Shown here: piece by piece, positions 18,501 to 26,651 of the stretch | Position numbering within the stretch: the first letter of the stretch is position 1 | How the letters are laid out: every line of letters starts with the position of its first letter | Source: Acidobacteriota bacterium | Lineage (GTDB): Bacteria; Acidobacteriota; Terriglobia; Bryobacterales; Bryobacteraceae | Length of the DNA stretch: 64,000 nt | Direction of reading: 5' to 3' | Assembly (NCBI GenBank): GCA_018268715.1 | Contig: JAFDVZ010000002.1 | Location: 367,632 to 431,631, forward strand | Position numbers and translations under genes: made by a program | Notes under the pieces: generated by a model | Database searches by the model: none | Told to the model about the DNA's origin: nothing | What the model saw: only the letters and a program-made list of their open reading frames with translations

Positions 18501-18953
18501 GGCGGCCGCCGTCGAATCGTTGCTTTGTCCATTCAGTTCAAGGACATTCCGGTTCCGGGCGTTCATCTGCTGCGCCGCCTGCCCGCCTTGCCGGCGCGGC
18601 GCCGGAGCCGGAACGGCCGCCGGAGCCGCTTTGACGCTCAACGTGGCCAGTTTCAGCTCCCATTCCAGGTTGAACGGCCCCTTCACCTGCACTTCCTTGT
18701 GTTCCGGAATGAAACGGAACATTTCAACTTGAAACGTCCAGGTTCCATCCGTGACGCCGTCGAGCTTGTAACGGCCGAAGTCATCGGTGACGGTGGTGAG
18801 CGTCAGCTCGCCTTTGGCGGCTTTCACCGTTGCTCCGGGAACTTCGATTCCGTTCGCGCGGACCGTGCCGGTCTGCCCGAACGCCGGAGCTAAATATAAC
18901 CATATCATCAGGATAGCGGCGTATACAGCTATTCGGTGAACAGGGAATCTCAT
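15567..18953 (-). CDS. TonB-dependent receptor (Oar-like) with Gly-rich linker
   Basis: 1128 residues. Residues 1-26 are a signal peptide. A carboxypeptidase-regulatory Ig-like domain occupies about 28-115 (VPGATVKAAKGELTLTTVTD). A Gly/Met/Arg-rich low-complexity stretch spans about 194-280. The plug follows (GIHGMVNVVVHNSVLDARPF), and then an outer-membrane barrel ending in the typical C-terminal aromatic, SLSLTARFRF. This is the acidobacterial Oar-like architecture, probably for uptake of large glycans or peptides or for protease sorting. No TonB/ExbB genes are in the window. The VWA gene follows after 7 nt. Confidence 0.9.
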   Translation of the reverse strand: MRFPVHRIAVYAAILMIWLYLAPAFGQTGTVRANGIEVPGATVKAAKGELTLTTVTDDFGRYKLDGVTDGTWTFQVEMFRFIPEHKEVQVKGPFNLEWELKLATLSVKAAPAAVPAPAPRRQGGQAAQQMNARNRNVLELNGQSNDSTAAAEMPEMPAPSSDNANESFLVSGTLSRGLQQAGADQNPEMGLRFGPGGMGGFGDGMGPGGMNGGMGEGQGPGGGLAQGGMTGGGFGGPGGGGGGFGGRGGMAGGGGGFGGRGGFGGPGMRPGMARGAGGGPRSDQGLMGNRRFRGQQGIHGMVNVVVHNSVLDARPFAVSGQPVVKPGYAQERFSVQIGGPLMIPKLFRAQNTTFNFNYTGNRADNLTNRVGTVPSALERAGDFSQSGAAVYDPNTGNPFPGNQVPLSRISPIAVGLLKYFPNPNQAGSCTTASLACVAQNYQYTTTVPNHSDNLGLRIGQSIGRRDRLALNFQMQNRSGLNAQMFGFLDDSNGKGVSSSLNWVHTFAPRVFNIANVSFNHNRTDSLPFFSNSTNVAAALGIAGASGDPLNYGPPNLSFTNYASLTDGSPSFNRQEAYTVTDAATWMRGNQSYSFGVMWTHRLNNVKTDANGRGTFNFTGLATSLLNSGGQPVTGTGYDFADFLLGFPNSASIRYGDTSTYFRSSDYAFFGQDDWRMRPNLTVNFGLRYEFYGVPFEKYGREANLDIAPGFTAVAQTYTGQPGPYTGAFPKGLVNADRNNFAPRIGIAWKPWKDGKTTVRTGYGWYYNGAVYNGFARNLSAQPPFASSNSVITSSGGYLTLADGLTVTPTGKTVTNTWAIDRFYRIPYAQSWNLTIQQDLPWRLVLQAGYLGTKGTRLDTQRLPNRAAPGSPLTAEERRIIGNATGFTWEDSDANSIYHAARFTLVRRFSRGVSFNLNYLFAKSIDDTSTFGGGVAQNDLDIRAERSLSNFDRRHTFNASYVLTSPFGHNSKLLAEHKLASKLLEDWTLNGGITAQTGTPLNPKVAGTLSDSAGTGATGTTRPNATGLAVDAGTGFFNTSAFALPAAGFFGNAGRNTIPGPGMVALNASFGRGFGLGERRNLEFRMDANNVLNHVNISSVGATLNSNTYGLPLTAGAMRSLSLTARFRF
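18114..18374 (-). repeat. Low-complexity Gly-rich coding repeat in the TonB receptor
   Basis: The DNA encodes about 87 residues (194-280), mostly GGFGG, GGMGG and GGRGG units, lying between the Ig-like domain and the plug. The repeat is irregular and in frame. It is likely a flexible periplasmic linker, and would be prone to length change by slippage. Confidence 0.75.
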
Positions 18954-19146
18954 CGGCTTTCCATAACTTTCGGTCTGACTCCAAAGACTGGCGAGTCAAG
19001 CCTGAAGGTTACCTGAATTGCAGGCGGAGGGCCAAAAGTTCCCCTGGAAACCCGTCCGAAACGCGCGAAAACACGTCCATTTCCGCGCTCCTAAATCGTT
19101 AAAGTAGATCACATTTTGCGCGCTTTTGAGTGATGTCCGCGGGATG

Positions 19147-19159
19147 GGACACTCTGTCC
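19147..19159. repeat. Inverted repeat GGACA-CTC-TGTCC (operator candidate 1)
   Basis: A perfect 5-bp palindrome with a 3-bp spacer. A second copy with one arm mismatch has its centre exactly 30 bp away. Two same-face sites at about three helical turns suit cooperative binding by a dimeric regulator. Confidence 0.45.
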
Positions 19160-19176
19160 TCCCCAGGGCGCCCACG

Positions 19177-19189
19177 GGCCATTCTGTCC
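19177..19189. repeat. Inverted repeat GGCCA-TTC-TGTCC (operator candidate 2)
   Basis: This is the second, imperfect copy of the 13-bp element at 19147, sharing TCTGTCC and the flanking G run. It lies 75 bp upstream of the S8 protease ATG. Confidence 0.4.
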
Positions 19190-19263
19190 CCATGCAAGGG
19201 CCAATCTATCAATAGAATCAATACGTTACAACTGGCTATCGATGTGCCTCAGGGTCATCAGTC

Positions 19264-20964
19264 ATGAGATTCTTTCGGTTTGCCGCCTGCGCCTGCGTTG
19301 TCGCCGGCATCGCGTTCGCCCGACCCGCCAAGATCGACCGGGATCTTGAGGCCGCCGACCCTTCCGCCACTGTCGATGTGATCGTCCAGTTCAGAAACGC
19401 GCCTACGGCCGCCCATCATGACCGGGTTCGCGAACGGGGAGGACGTCACCGGGGGACTCTGCCGCTGATCGGGGCCGGGGTCTATTCGATCGAGGCGGGA
19501 CGGTTGGGCGAACTCGCCGCCGATCCGGACGTGGTCCAGATTTCGCCGGATCGGCAGGTTCGCGCCACCGATTTCAACGGAAAGCTCGATTATGGCTGGA
19601 TGACCGTCACGGGCATCGCCAAAAAGGGGGGCCAACTGCCCTACGACGGCGCGGGAATCGGTGTGGCGATTCTCGACAGCGGGCTCGATCCGATCCCCGA
19701 CCTCTCTAACATTGTTTATCGCCAGAGTTTTGTCCCGGGCAGCGCCTCGGTGCACGACGACTACGGCCACGGCACGCATGTGGCCGGGATCATCGCGGGC
19801 AACGGGAGCCTGTCGACCTGCTCCACCTGCGTCTACCGGATTCGAGGCATCGCCCCCAAGGCGCGGCTGGTGTCGCTGCGGGTGTTGAATGGCGCCGGCG
19901 TGGGAACCGACAGCGCGGTGATCGCGGCCATCGCGCGGGCGATCGCGTTGAAGAACACCTACAACATCCGAGTGATGAACCTCTCGCTGGGCCGGCCGGT
20001 GTACGGTTCCTATGCGAGCGATCCGCTGTGCCAGGCGGTCGAAAGAGCCTGGAAAGCCGGCATCGTGGTGGTGGTGGCGGCGGGCAATGAAGGCCGCAAC
20101 AACACCTTCGCCAACAGCGGCTATGGCACCATCACCGCGCCGGGCAACGATCCGTATGTGATCACGGTGGGCGCGTTGAACACACAGGGGACGGCCAGCC
20201 GCGCGGACGACAAAATCGCCAGCTACAGCTCAAAGGGGCCGACGCTCATCGACCATATCGTGAAGCCCGACCTGGTGGCCCCGGGCAATGCGATCCTCTC
20301 CAACCGCGCCTACAACGTAGGCATCGAGACGGTGTTTCCGGGCAATATCGTCCCCACCACGGCGTATGACAATACATCCTACCAGCCGGATTACTTCCAG
20401 TTGAGCGGCACCAGCATGGCTGCGCCGATGGCGGCTGGAACAGCGGCTCTGGTGATCCAACAGAACCCGAATCTCACGCCCGACCAAGTGAAGGCCCGGC
20501 TGATGAAGACGGCCAGCAAGAGCTTTCCCGCCTCGTCGACGGCGGAAGATCCCGTGACGCACGCCCTCTTTACGAGCTACTACGACATCTTCACAGTGGG
20601 CGCCGGCAGCCTGGACGCAGCTGCGGCGCTGGCCAACCAGGACGTGCTGGCGGGCTCCGCGATGTCGCCCACGGCTGTCTACAACCCGCCGGCGGGAACC
20701 GGATCGCTCGCGTTCACCCAAGGCAGCGGCCTGGGCGGGGCGAGCATCGTCTGGGGCACGACGCTGGTGTGGGGCACGAACGTGGTGTACGGAACCACGC
20801 TCGTGTGGGGGACGACCATCGTGTGGGGAACCAGCGTGGTTTGGGGAACCAACGCGGACGGAACGACGGGGTTCGACGTGGTGTGGGGTTCGCGGGCCGT
20901 ATGGGGCGCGAACGCTACGCCTTCCGGAGAAGCCGTTAACATCGCGATCAACGGCGAAAACTGA
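19264..20964 (+). CDS. Secreted S8 (subtilisin-like) serine protease with VWGT repeat tail
   Basis: 566 residues. A signal peptide (1-20) and an I9-like propeptide (about 36-100, VDVIVQFRNAPTAAHHDRV) precede the peptidase domain. The triad is Asp138 (AILDSG), His172 (GHGTHVAG) and Ser384 (LSGTSMAAP), with the oxyanion Asn275 (AAGNEG). After residue 495 there is a hexapeptide tandem repeat (six units) and two looser VWG units, ending ANATPSGEAVNIAINGEN. This is an exported general protease, and the tail may be a beta-structured sorting or adhesion element. It is divergent from the TonB receptor operon and shares its 310-bp control region. Confidence 0.92.
   Translation: MRFFRFAACACVVAGIAFARPAKIDRDLEAADPSATVDVIVQFRNAPTAAHHDRVRERGGRHRGTLPLIGAGVYSIEAGRLGELAADPDVVQISPDRQVRATDFNGKLDYGWMTVTGIAKKGGQLPYDGAGIGVAILDSGLDPIPDLSNIVYRQSFVPGSASVHDDYGHGTHVAGIIAGNGSLSTCSTCVYRIRGIAPKARLVSLRVLNGAGVGTDSAVIAAIARAIALKNTYNIRVMNLSLGRPVYGSYASDPLCQAVERAWKAGIVVVVAAGNEGRNNTFANSGYGTITAPGNDPYVITVGALNTQGTASRADDKIASYSSKGPTLIDHIVKPDLVAPGNAILSNRAYNVGIETVFPGNIVPTTAYDNTSYQPDYFQLSGTSMAAPMAAGTAALVIQQNPNLTPDQVKARLMKTASKSFPASSTAEDPVTHALFTSYYDIFTVGAGSLDAAAALANQDVLAGSAMSPTAVYNPPAGTGSLAFTQGSGLGGASIVWGTTLVWGTNVVYGTTLVWGTTIVWGTSVVWGTNADGTTGFDVVWGSRAVWGANATPSGEAVNIAINGEN
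20749..20856 (+). repeat. Six tandem 18-bp units encoding VWGTxx hexapeptides
   Basis: Units read VWGTTL, VWGTNV, VYGTTL, VWGTTI, VWGTSV and VWGTNA (residues 496-531 of the S8 protease). Two degenerate VWG units follow within the next 60 bp. Synonymous codons differ between units (ggc acg, gga acc, ggg acg), so the protein pattern is kept by selection rather than being a fresh DNA duplication. Confidence 0.85.
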
Positions 20965-20969
20965 CGCCG

Positions 20970-21143
20970 TCAGCGGGCGAAGGCGAATTCCAGGCGCGCC
21001 ACCTGACGCTCGAAGCACAGGCGGGCGGCTTCCAGGCGGAGCTCGATCTCCTCGACCGGCAGGCCATAGTCACGAGCGAGCTCACGGGGCGAGGCGCCTT
21101 CCTTCGCGTCCAGGTAGAGTCCGTAATTCAACAGATCCGGCAT
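20970..21143 (-). CDS. 57-residue conserved-looking small protein
   Basis: An ATG at 21143 with a strong GGAGGA seven nt upstream gives a 57-residue protein; an upstream ATG at 21212 in the same frame lacks such a site. The sequence is helical and charged, with a possible helix-turn-helix (ASPRELARDYGLPVEEIELR) and a C-terminal amphipathic helix. No known family is recognised. It converges on the S8 protease (5 bp between stops) and lies downstream of the CHAT gene's 5'-to-3' direction only in the sense of sharing a strand; there is no evidence of a common transcript. Confidence 0.6.
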   Translation of the reverse strand: MPDLLNYGLYLDAKEGASPRELARDYGLPVEEIELRLEAARLCFERQVARLEFAFAR

Positions 21144-21236
21144 GTTCTCCTCCAAGTCTCGGGGTCGTCGATGCGCGACCCTTATTGGCATGACGGACGG
21201 TAGTGTCTCCAATCGACGGGGCGTTTCAAGACAAAA

Positions 21237-23909
21237 TCAGTAACCGTCGCCGATCAACGAGAACGCGGCCCAATAATAAGGATGCCGGTAGGCGGGATCG
21301 GCGAGCAGGCGCAGGGAGGCCTGGCGCAGGGCGGCGGCCCGGGCCCCGAGCGGCTGGCCATCGACGGGACGAAGGCGGCGGTGGAACTCGAGCATCAGAC
21401 GGGTTGTGCTGTCCGAATCCACCGGCCACTGGCTGACCACCGCGGCGGGGCTGCCGGCCACCATCAACGCCCAGCTCAACCCGACCACGCCTTCTCCCTG
21501 ACGGAAGCCGCCGCGCCCGGAATCGCACGCCGATAGCACCACCATGCCGGCGTTCAGGTCGAGATCGAGGATCTCACGGGTTTCGAGATAGCCGTCCTCG
21601 CCTTGGCCCGGCGCGAGCAACACATAGGAGTACAGAGGGTTGGCGGCGTTGACGGCGGCGTGCGCGGCCAGGTGGAGGATGCGATGGCGGGGGGCGGCGA
21701 GCTTCCATTCGGCCTCGCTCGCGCGGGGGCCGGTGAAGGATTCGGCGCCCTCGCCGTACAGCCGGCGGATGGATTCCACTTCACGGGCAGCCGAGGGGAG
21801 GCGGGCGGCTCCGGCGGCCGGGGCGGTTTCGGGATCTCCCATGGCGAGCAACGTGCTTGAACCGCCGGCGATAGGGCGTCGCGAACGGGCCGATTCGAAC
21901 AGAACAGTGAGCGACGGCGCGTAGAACAGGGCCCGGCTCTCAATAAGGTGGCGCCCGGAGCTGTCGATCAGGGCTTGAAAAGGGAGGCTCCACAGGGGGC
22001 CGTCGGGGACGATGGCGACCAGGGTCTTGCCGCGAAGGGCGCCTTCGGCCGGACCCAGAAGGCGACGGTACAGGGACTGGGCGGCGTCGCGGTAGGACAG
22101 ATCGCGGCGGGCGAGGCTCGAGCGGAACGCCTCCACTTCATCGGCAAGCGATTCCTGCTTCCAGGGGAGGGTGTAGGCGGAGGCCTCCGGTTGGCCGGCG
22201 CGCCCCTGCTTGACGGCGAACAAATAGACGGCGTCGGGGGCGACGGCGAATTCGAGCAGCACGGCGTTGGAGTCGGGGAGCAGGCGGGCGGCGTCGGCCA
22301 GTTCGAGAGGCTCGGATTCGCCGCGCCGTTGCTTCAGCTCGGGGCGCCGGTTGTAGAGGGCGGAGCGGAAGCGTTCGAGATCGCGGACGGCTGTGTCGAG
22401 GGCCTCGGGGTCGCGCCGGGAACGGGCCTGGAGGACGGAGATGCGGCGCACCAGTTCCTGCTCTTCCCGCTTTTCGACGGGCGTCATGGTTTTGGTGATG
22501 GCGACGTGGCCGGCGCGAAGGACGTCGAGGATGAGGCCGGCCTTGGCGCGTTCGGCGACCCGGAGGGCGTCCGCGAGGTCGCCGAACTGGACGTCGAGGC
22601 TCATGAGGCCATGAAAGAGGTTGATCTTGTCGCGCAGGAACGCGAGGCCCTGCTGTTCGCCGCCGGCCAGTTGCTTGCGCATGTCGTCGACCACGCGGAT
22701 GCCTTCGGCGTAGGCGGCGCGGGCCAGGCGCGGGCGGTTCAGGCGCTGATGGGCGACGCCGGCGCTTTCGAGCGCGCGCCAGAGTGCGTCGGGCGAGCCG
22801 ATGCGGCGAGCGATTTCGGCCGCTCGCAGGGCGATCTGGAGGGCCTCCTGGTTGCGGCCAAGGTCGAGCAGGACGGTGGCCATGATGTTGAGGGTGCTGG
22901 AGATCTCAAGCGGCGTGTTGGCCTTTTCGCTGATGGCGAGGCTGGGGGCGAGATCGGCGAGGGCTTCGTCGCGGCGGCGGAGGTCGCGCAACAGTTCGGC
23001 GCGGTTCAGCAGGGCGTAGGCGAGGTCGGCCTGGTTGTTGAGCTCCCGGGAAAGGGCGATGGCGCGGCTGGCGGCTTCGAGCGCGTCGGCGTCGCGGCCG
23101 ATGTGGTGGTAGACCAACGTGAGGTTGATGTAGACGCTGGTCAACTCGCTCTTGGGGGCTCCGGAGCGGAGTTTCACGTCGAGCGATTTCTCGATGAAGC
23201 GGGCGGCGAGGGCTGAATCACCCTGAATTTCGTAGATGCTGCCCAGGTTTTCGAGGGCTTTATGAACGCCGACGGGACTGTTGATGGATTCGGCGAGCTG
23301 GACGGTCTGTTCGAGCAGTTCGGCGGCGGTGCGGAGGGCGCCGAGGCGGGCCCAGGAGGTGGCGAGGCCGGTGTTGGTGGTGACGATGCCCATCGAATCG
23401 TGAAGCCGGCGAAAGATGGCCTGGGCCTGTTGATCGAGGTCGATGGCTTCGGCGTAGTTGGCCAGGGTGCGCTGGGCGATGGCGCTCGAGCGGAGCAGCT
23501 CGGCGATCAGTTTGTCGTCGCCGGAGCGGCGGGCGGCGTCGAGGCCCTGGCCGAAGGCTTCCAGGGATCGCGGGGCTTCGTCCATGCGGAGGTGGGCCAC
23601 GCCGGCGGCGCGCCAGGAGCGGGCTTCCAGGCGGAAGTCGCCGGCTTTGCGGGCGGCCGCGGCGGCGGAGGCGAAGCTGCGGACGGCGCGTTCATATTGC
23701 ACCTGGCGGACGGCGGATTCGCCGCGTTGGTAGCAAAAGGCGGCAAGCTGGGCGGCGGGGGCGGCGTCGAGGAGGGCGGCCTTTGCCTGCTGGGTGGAGG
23801 CGGCGTCCAGACGGTCGGCGAGCGGAGCGAGGGAGTCGGGGGCGGGACTCGGGGACTGCGCCGACAGCAGCGCCGTGGCGATCGCGAGAACGCCGATGGG
23901 GAGTCTCAT
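21237..23909 (-). CDS. Secreted TPR-CHAT domain protein
   Basis: 890 residues. A signal peptide (LPIGVLAIATALLSAQ) is followed by about ten TPR-like helix pairs (residues 45-420; repeated A-x-x-x-Y/L-x-x-A-L patterns such as YAEAIDLDQQAQAIFRRL). A C-terminal CHAT caspase-like domain follows. The predicted dyad is present: His750 in HLAAHAAVN and Cys795 in LSACDSGRG. CHAT domains are cysteine proteases in several signalling and defence systems, but exported TPR-CHAT proteins are common in Acidobacteria and cyanobacteria with unknown targets. No partner effector or sensor gene flanks it, so a defence role is not supported here. Confidence 0.88.
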   Translation of the reverse strand: MRLPIGVLAIATALLSAQSPSPAPDSLAPLADRLDAASTQQAKAALLDAAPAAQLAAFCYQRGESAVRQVQYERAVRSFASAAAAARKAGDFRLEARSWRAAGVAHLRMDEAPRSLEAFGQGLDAARRSGDDKLIAELLRSSAIAQRTLANYAEAIDLDQQAQAIFRRLHDSMGIVTTNTGLATSWARLGALRTAAELLEQTVQLAESINSPVGVHKALENLGSIYEIQGDSALAARFIEKSLDVKLRSGAPKSELTSVYINLTLVYHHIGRDADALEAASRAIALSRELNNQADLAYALLNRAELLRDLRRRDEALADLAPSLAISEKANTPLEISSTLNIMATVLLDLGRNQEALQIALRAAEIARRIGSPDALWRALESAGVAHQRLNRPRLARAAYAEGIRVVDDMRKQLAGGEQQGLAFLRDKINLFHGLMSLDVQFGDLADALRVAERAKAGLILDVLRAGHVAITKTMTPVEKREEQELVRRISVLQARSRRDPEALDTAVRDLERFRSALYNRRPELKQRRGESEPLELADAARLLPDSNAVLLEFAVAPDAVYLFAVKQGRAGQPEASAYTLPWKQESLADEVEAFRSSLARRDLSYRDAAQSLYRRLLGPAEGALRGKTLVAIVPDGPLWSLPFQALIDSSGRHLIESRALFYAPSLTVLFESARSRRPIAGGSSTLLAMGDPETAPAAGAARLPSAAREVESIRRLYGEGAESFTGPRASEAEWKLAAPRHRILHLAAHAAVNAANPLYSYVLLAPGQGEDGYLETREILDLDLNAGMVVLSACDSGRGGFRQGEGVVGLSWALMVAGSPAAVVSQWPVDSDSTTRLMLEFHRRLRPVDGQPLGARAAALRQASLRLLADPAYRHPYYWAAFSLIGDGY

Positions 23910-24043
23910 CGCGGCTATATCCTCTCATTCTAGCGGCGAGTGTGGGGTATTCTCTCACCCATCGAAAAGAAGAGGCTAGTGTCCGATTTAAGGCTGTCCC
24001 TTTCCGGCTAAGTGGCCGATGAGAAGGTCAGGGAGTTAGTACT

Positions 24044-24883
24044 ATGGCTACAATGCTTGCCCGTCCTCAGGCTCCATGGGCGCTTCGTTTGACGCCGCCA
24101 TTCCCGTCCGTCGCGCAGCGGTTGCTCGCGTTGGTCAGCCAGGAAGACATTCCGATGAGCGAGGTGGGAGCGCTGGTCAAGCTGGATCCGTCGTTCTCGG
24201 CGGAATTGCTGAGGTTCGCAAATTCAGCGTTGTTCGGGTTGCGCCAGGAGGTTCGCAGCATCCCAAGGGCGCTGATGATGGTGGGCGCCGACCGGGTGAA
24301 GACCATGGCCGTCATGGTGGTGATGAACCAGATGGTGCGGGCGGCCGTGCGGATCGAGGCGCTGCGTAAGGTGTGGCTGCACAGCCTGGCGACGGCTTTG
24401 ATCGCCGAGGAGGCGGCCCAGGACTTCGGGGTCTCGCGGGACGTCGCCTATACGGCCGGGCTGCTACACAATCTGGGATCGCTGGGGTTGATGTCGGCCT
24501 ATCCGGACGAATACAACCGGATGCTGGAGGTTTCCAACGACTTCGGCTTCGACCTGCTGCACACCGAGCGAGATCTGTTTGAGATCGACCATTGCGCCGC
24601 GGGCGCGTACCTGGCGCAGGATTGGGAGTTTCCCGATGAGCTGGCGGCGGCGCTGGCCAGTCACCACGAGGAGCCGGAAGAGGGCGTGCGCGACATCTAT
24701 AACCTGGTGCGGATTTCGTGGCGAATGGCCGATGTGCTGGGGTACGCGGCGTTTTCCCCGGAGCGGCAATGGACGATCGAGGAGTTGACGGGGTTTGTGC
24801 CGTTGCGGTCCGCCTGGCTGACGGGACCGGCAGAGAGCGTCGCCGAGGAAATGAAGAGCCGCCTGGCGACGGCTCCCATCTAG
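24044..24883 (+). CDS. HDOD domain signalling protein
   Basis: 279 residues covering one HDOD domain (about 20-215), a degenerate relative of HD phosphohydrolases. Typical features are LVKLDPSFSAELLRFANSAL, RALMMVGADRVKTM and the segment AYTAGLLHNLGSLGL, where the usual metal-binding His-Asp is His-Asn. EIDHCAAGAYLAQDW and ASHHEEPEEG follow. Such proteins act as non-enzymatic scaffolds in stress and motility regulation. The ATG has AGGGAG eight nt upstream. It is divergent from the CHAT gene and convergent with the TIM-barrel gene. Confidence 0.88.
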   Translation: MATMLARPQAPWALRLTPPFPSVAQRLLALVSQEDIPMSEVGALVKLDPSFSAELLRFANSALFGLRQEVRSIPRALMMVGADRVKTMAVMVVMNQMVRAAVRIEALRKVWLHSLATALIAEEAAQDFGVSRDVAYTAGLLHNLGSLGLMSAYPDEYNRMLEVSNDFGFDLLHTERDLFEIDHCAAGAYLAQDWEFPDELAAALASHHEEPEEGVRDIYNLVRISWRMADVLGYAAFSPERQWTIEELTGFVPLRSAWLTGPAESVAEEMKSRLATAPI

Positions 24884-24887
24884 GGTC

Positions 24888-25811
24888 TCAGAGGCCGGCT
24901 TCGCGGAGCCTGGCGCGGTAGAAGTCGGCGTCGCGCTTCATCTGCGCGATGACTTGGGCGCGCGGTGCGTCGAGCTTCGCGGCCCCGTGTTCCGCGCCGC
25001 CGAGGCCCGCGTATTCGTAATGGACCTGTACGGGTCCATCGAAACGGGCGGCCTTCAGCATGGCGAGGAAACGGGGGAATTGCACCATCCCCTCGCCGGG
25101 TGGACGCCATTGGATAACCCAGGCGCCCTTTGGGTTGCGCGACCAGACGAAGTCCTTGAGGGCGACGCCGAGCATCAGCCCAGCGCAGAGCTGGGCGCTG
25201 CGGATCCAGCCTCCGAAGCCTCCTTCGGCGGTGGCGTGCGCGACATCGTAGTTGACGCCGGCGTACTGGGGATCGACGTCATGAAGGATCTCCCAGAGGT
25301 CCCAGATGGGCGCGCCGACTTCCATGCCGGAGTGGGTGTGGTACATGGCGGCGATGTTGTAGTGGCGGTTCATCGCGGCCAGGTCCTTGACGCGTGAGCG
25401 CAAGGCGGCGAGTTGTTGGGGGATCGGCTTCGAGTCGTCGTACTTGAATCCGCCCCAGCGGTAGCGTCGGATGCCGAGGGCGGCGGCGGCGCGCAGGATC
25501 GCTTCGGCATGGGGGCTTGAGGCGTCGACGATGCCGGCGGTGATCATGGGCGCCTCGAGGCCGGCCTTGCGGACGGCTTCGAAGGCTCGGGGCAGGTCGT
25601 CAGCGACGCGTTCGGGCTCGACGTGTCCGCCTTTGCGGACGGTGAGGTCGACGCCCTCAACGCCGATTTCGGCGGCCGCGGCGGCCATCTCGTCCCACTT
25701 GGCCCACTGGAGATGTTTGGAAAAGACGGTCAGCTTCAGCGGGGCGGGCTTGGTTTCGGACTTCGCGGCGGCCGTGGCGGCGAGGCTCGCGGCGAACGTT
25801 CGGCGGGTCAT
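24888..25811 (-). CDS. Tat-exported sugar phosphate isomerase/epimerase-like TIM barrel
   Basis: 307 residues. The N-terminus [17 protein letters not shown] carries an RR-type Tat signal. The rest is an AP-endonuclease-2-like (xylose isomerase-like) TIM barrel with [49 protein letters not shown] and [14 protein letters not shown], where the conserved Glu, His and Asp residues would bind a metal. The substrate is unknown, possibly a sugar or inositol derivative. It begins 6 nt after the isochorismatase-like gene, so the two form an operon. Confidence 0.85.
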   Translation of the reverse strand: MTRRTFAASLAATAAAKSETKPAPLKLTVFSKHLQWAKWDEMAAAAAEIGVEGVDLTVRKGGHVEPERVADDLPRAFEAVRKAGLEAPMITAGIVDASSPHAEAILRAAAALGIRRYRWGGFKYDDSKPIPQQLAALRSRVKDLAAMNRHYNIAAMYHTHSGMEVGAPIWDLWEILHDVDPQYAGVNYDVAHATAEGGFGGWIRSAQLCAGLMLGVALKDFVWSRNPKGAWVIQWRPPGEGMVQFPRFLAMLKAARFDGPVQVHYEYAGLGGAEHGAAKLDAPRAQVIAQMKRDADFYRARLREAGL

Positions 25812-25817
25812 GGTCGG

Positions 25818-26645
25818 TTAGCTCTCCTTGAGGGCTTTCATGAGCTCCTCGGACGTGACGGTGGGGGCCCAGTACTTTTCGATGTGCTCGATGACGAGCT
25901 GGGTGCCCTGGTCGTGCGGGACGAACGGGCGGTGGGCGGGGTTGTACATGGAGTCCGTCAGGTCGCGGACGAGGATGCAGCGCACACCCCATTTTGTCAT
26001 CTGACGGATGGTGAAGCTGCGGTTCAGGATGCACATGTTGGTGTGGACGCCGGCGACGAGCAGGGTCTTGACGCCGTGGAATCGCAGGGCGGAGTAGACT
26101 TGCCGGCCGTCGTCGGAGACGAGGTCTGGCGGTGCGATGGGAATACCGGGGTGCTGGCTCGACCAGGCGCGATAGTTCACAGGGAGCGGGTTGTTGGGAG
26201 TGTCGCAGCCGCCGTCGGAATCGTCGATCGGCAGCGGCGGGTCCGTGAGGGCGATGGGCGCCGGGGGCGCGACAGACGGGATGGCCAGCATGTTCAACCG
26301 CTGCGGGGCATCCTTATAATACGCCATCGTGTCGGACGGGGCGTGAATGATCAGGACGCCGTTCTTGCGGGCCAGGTCGACGACCGGGGCCATCTTGCGG
26401 ACCAGGGCGGAGACCCGGTCCGTGGCGCCCTGGCACCAGTGTTTGTCCCAGACGTCGCAAAGGATGAGGGCCGTGGAGGAGGCGGGGATCGATTCGGCGA
26501 AACGGGCCTCGCGCCAGTCGCCCGCGCCCTTGAAGAGTTCGACGCGGGTGCGGAGGTTCAGGCGGAGCGTCTTGCCGGGGGCGGCCAGGGAGGCGGCGGT
26601 AATGGCTAGAACCAGAGCCGCGAGAATCCAGCGCGTGGTGGGCAT
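25818..26645 (-). CDS. Secreted isochorismatase-like cysteine hydrolase
   Basis: 275 residues. A signal peptide (ILAALVLAITAASLAAPG) precedes an isochorismatase-fold domain with Asp64 in LILCDVWDKHWC and Cys205 in AGVHTNMCILNRS, the predicted nucleophile. Family members hydrolyse amides or N-carbamoyl compounds. The ATG has no clear Shine-Dalgarno, and TATCAT lies six nt upstream. It is cotranscribed with the TIM-barrel gene downstream. The tRNA-Cys gene begins 29 bp upstream on the opposite strand. Confidence 0.82.
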   Translation of the reverse strand: MPTTRWILAALVLAITAASLAAPGKTLRLNLRTRVELFKGAGDWREARFAESIPASSTALILCDVWDKHWCQGATDRVSALVRKMAPVVDLARKNGVLIIHAPSDTMAYYKDAPQRLNMLAIPSVAPPAPIALTDPPLPIDDSDGGCDTPNNPLPVNYRAWSSQHPGIPIAPPDLVSDDGRQVYSALRFHGVKTLLVAGVHTNMCILNRSFTIRQMTKWGVRCILVRDLTDSMYNPAHRPFVPHDQGTQLVIEHIEKYWAPTVTSEELMKALKES

Positions 26646-26651
26646 GACGCC

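Larger units (their letters stand above)
18954..19263. other. 310-bp divergent intergenic region (TonB receptor / S8 protease)
   Basis: No convincing gene is present; a 65-codon minus-strand frame at 18996-19193 has no family features. The region must hold the promoters of both flanking genes. It contains two related 13-bp inverted repeats 30 bp apart (19147-19159 and 19177-19189), and an AT-rich stretch at about 19203-19245. No clear -35/-10 pair could be assigned. Confidence 0.6.

Noticed and set aside
17154-18893. Long plus-strand frame opposite the TonB receptor
   Set aside because: The Pro/Arg/Ala-rich content comes from the reverse complement of the Gly-rich region.
18996-19193. 65-codon minus-strand frame in the 310-bp divergent region
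   Set aside because: No ribosome site and no family features, and it overlaps the palindromic elements.
21237-23909. CHAT gene as part of a defence system
   Set aside because: No gasdermin, nuclease, reverse transcriptase or CRISPR-type gene is adjacent, and the protein has a signal peptide.
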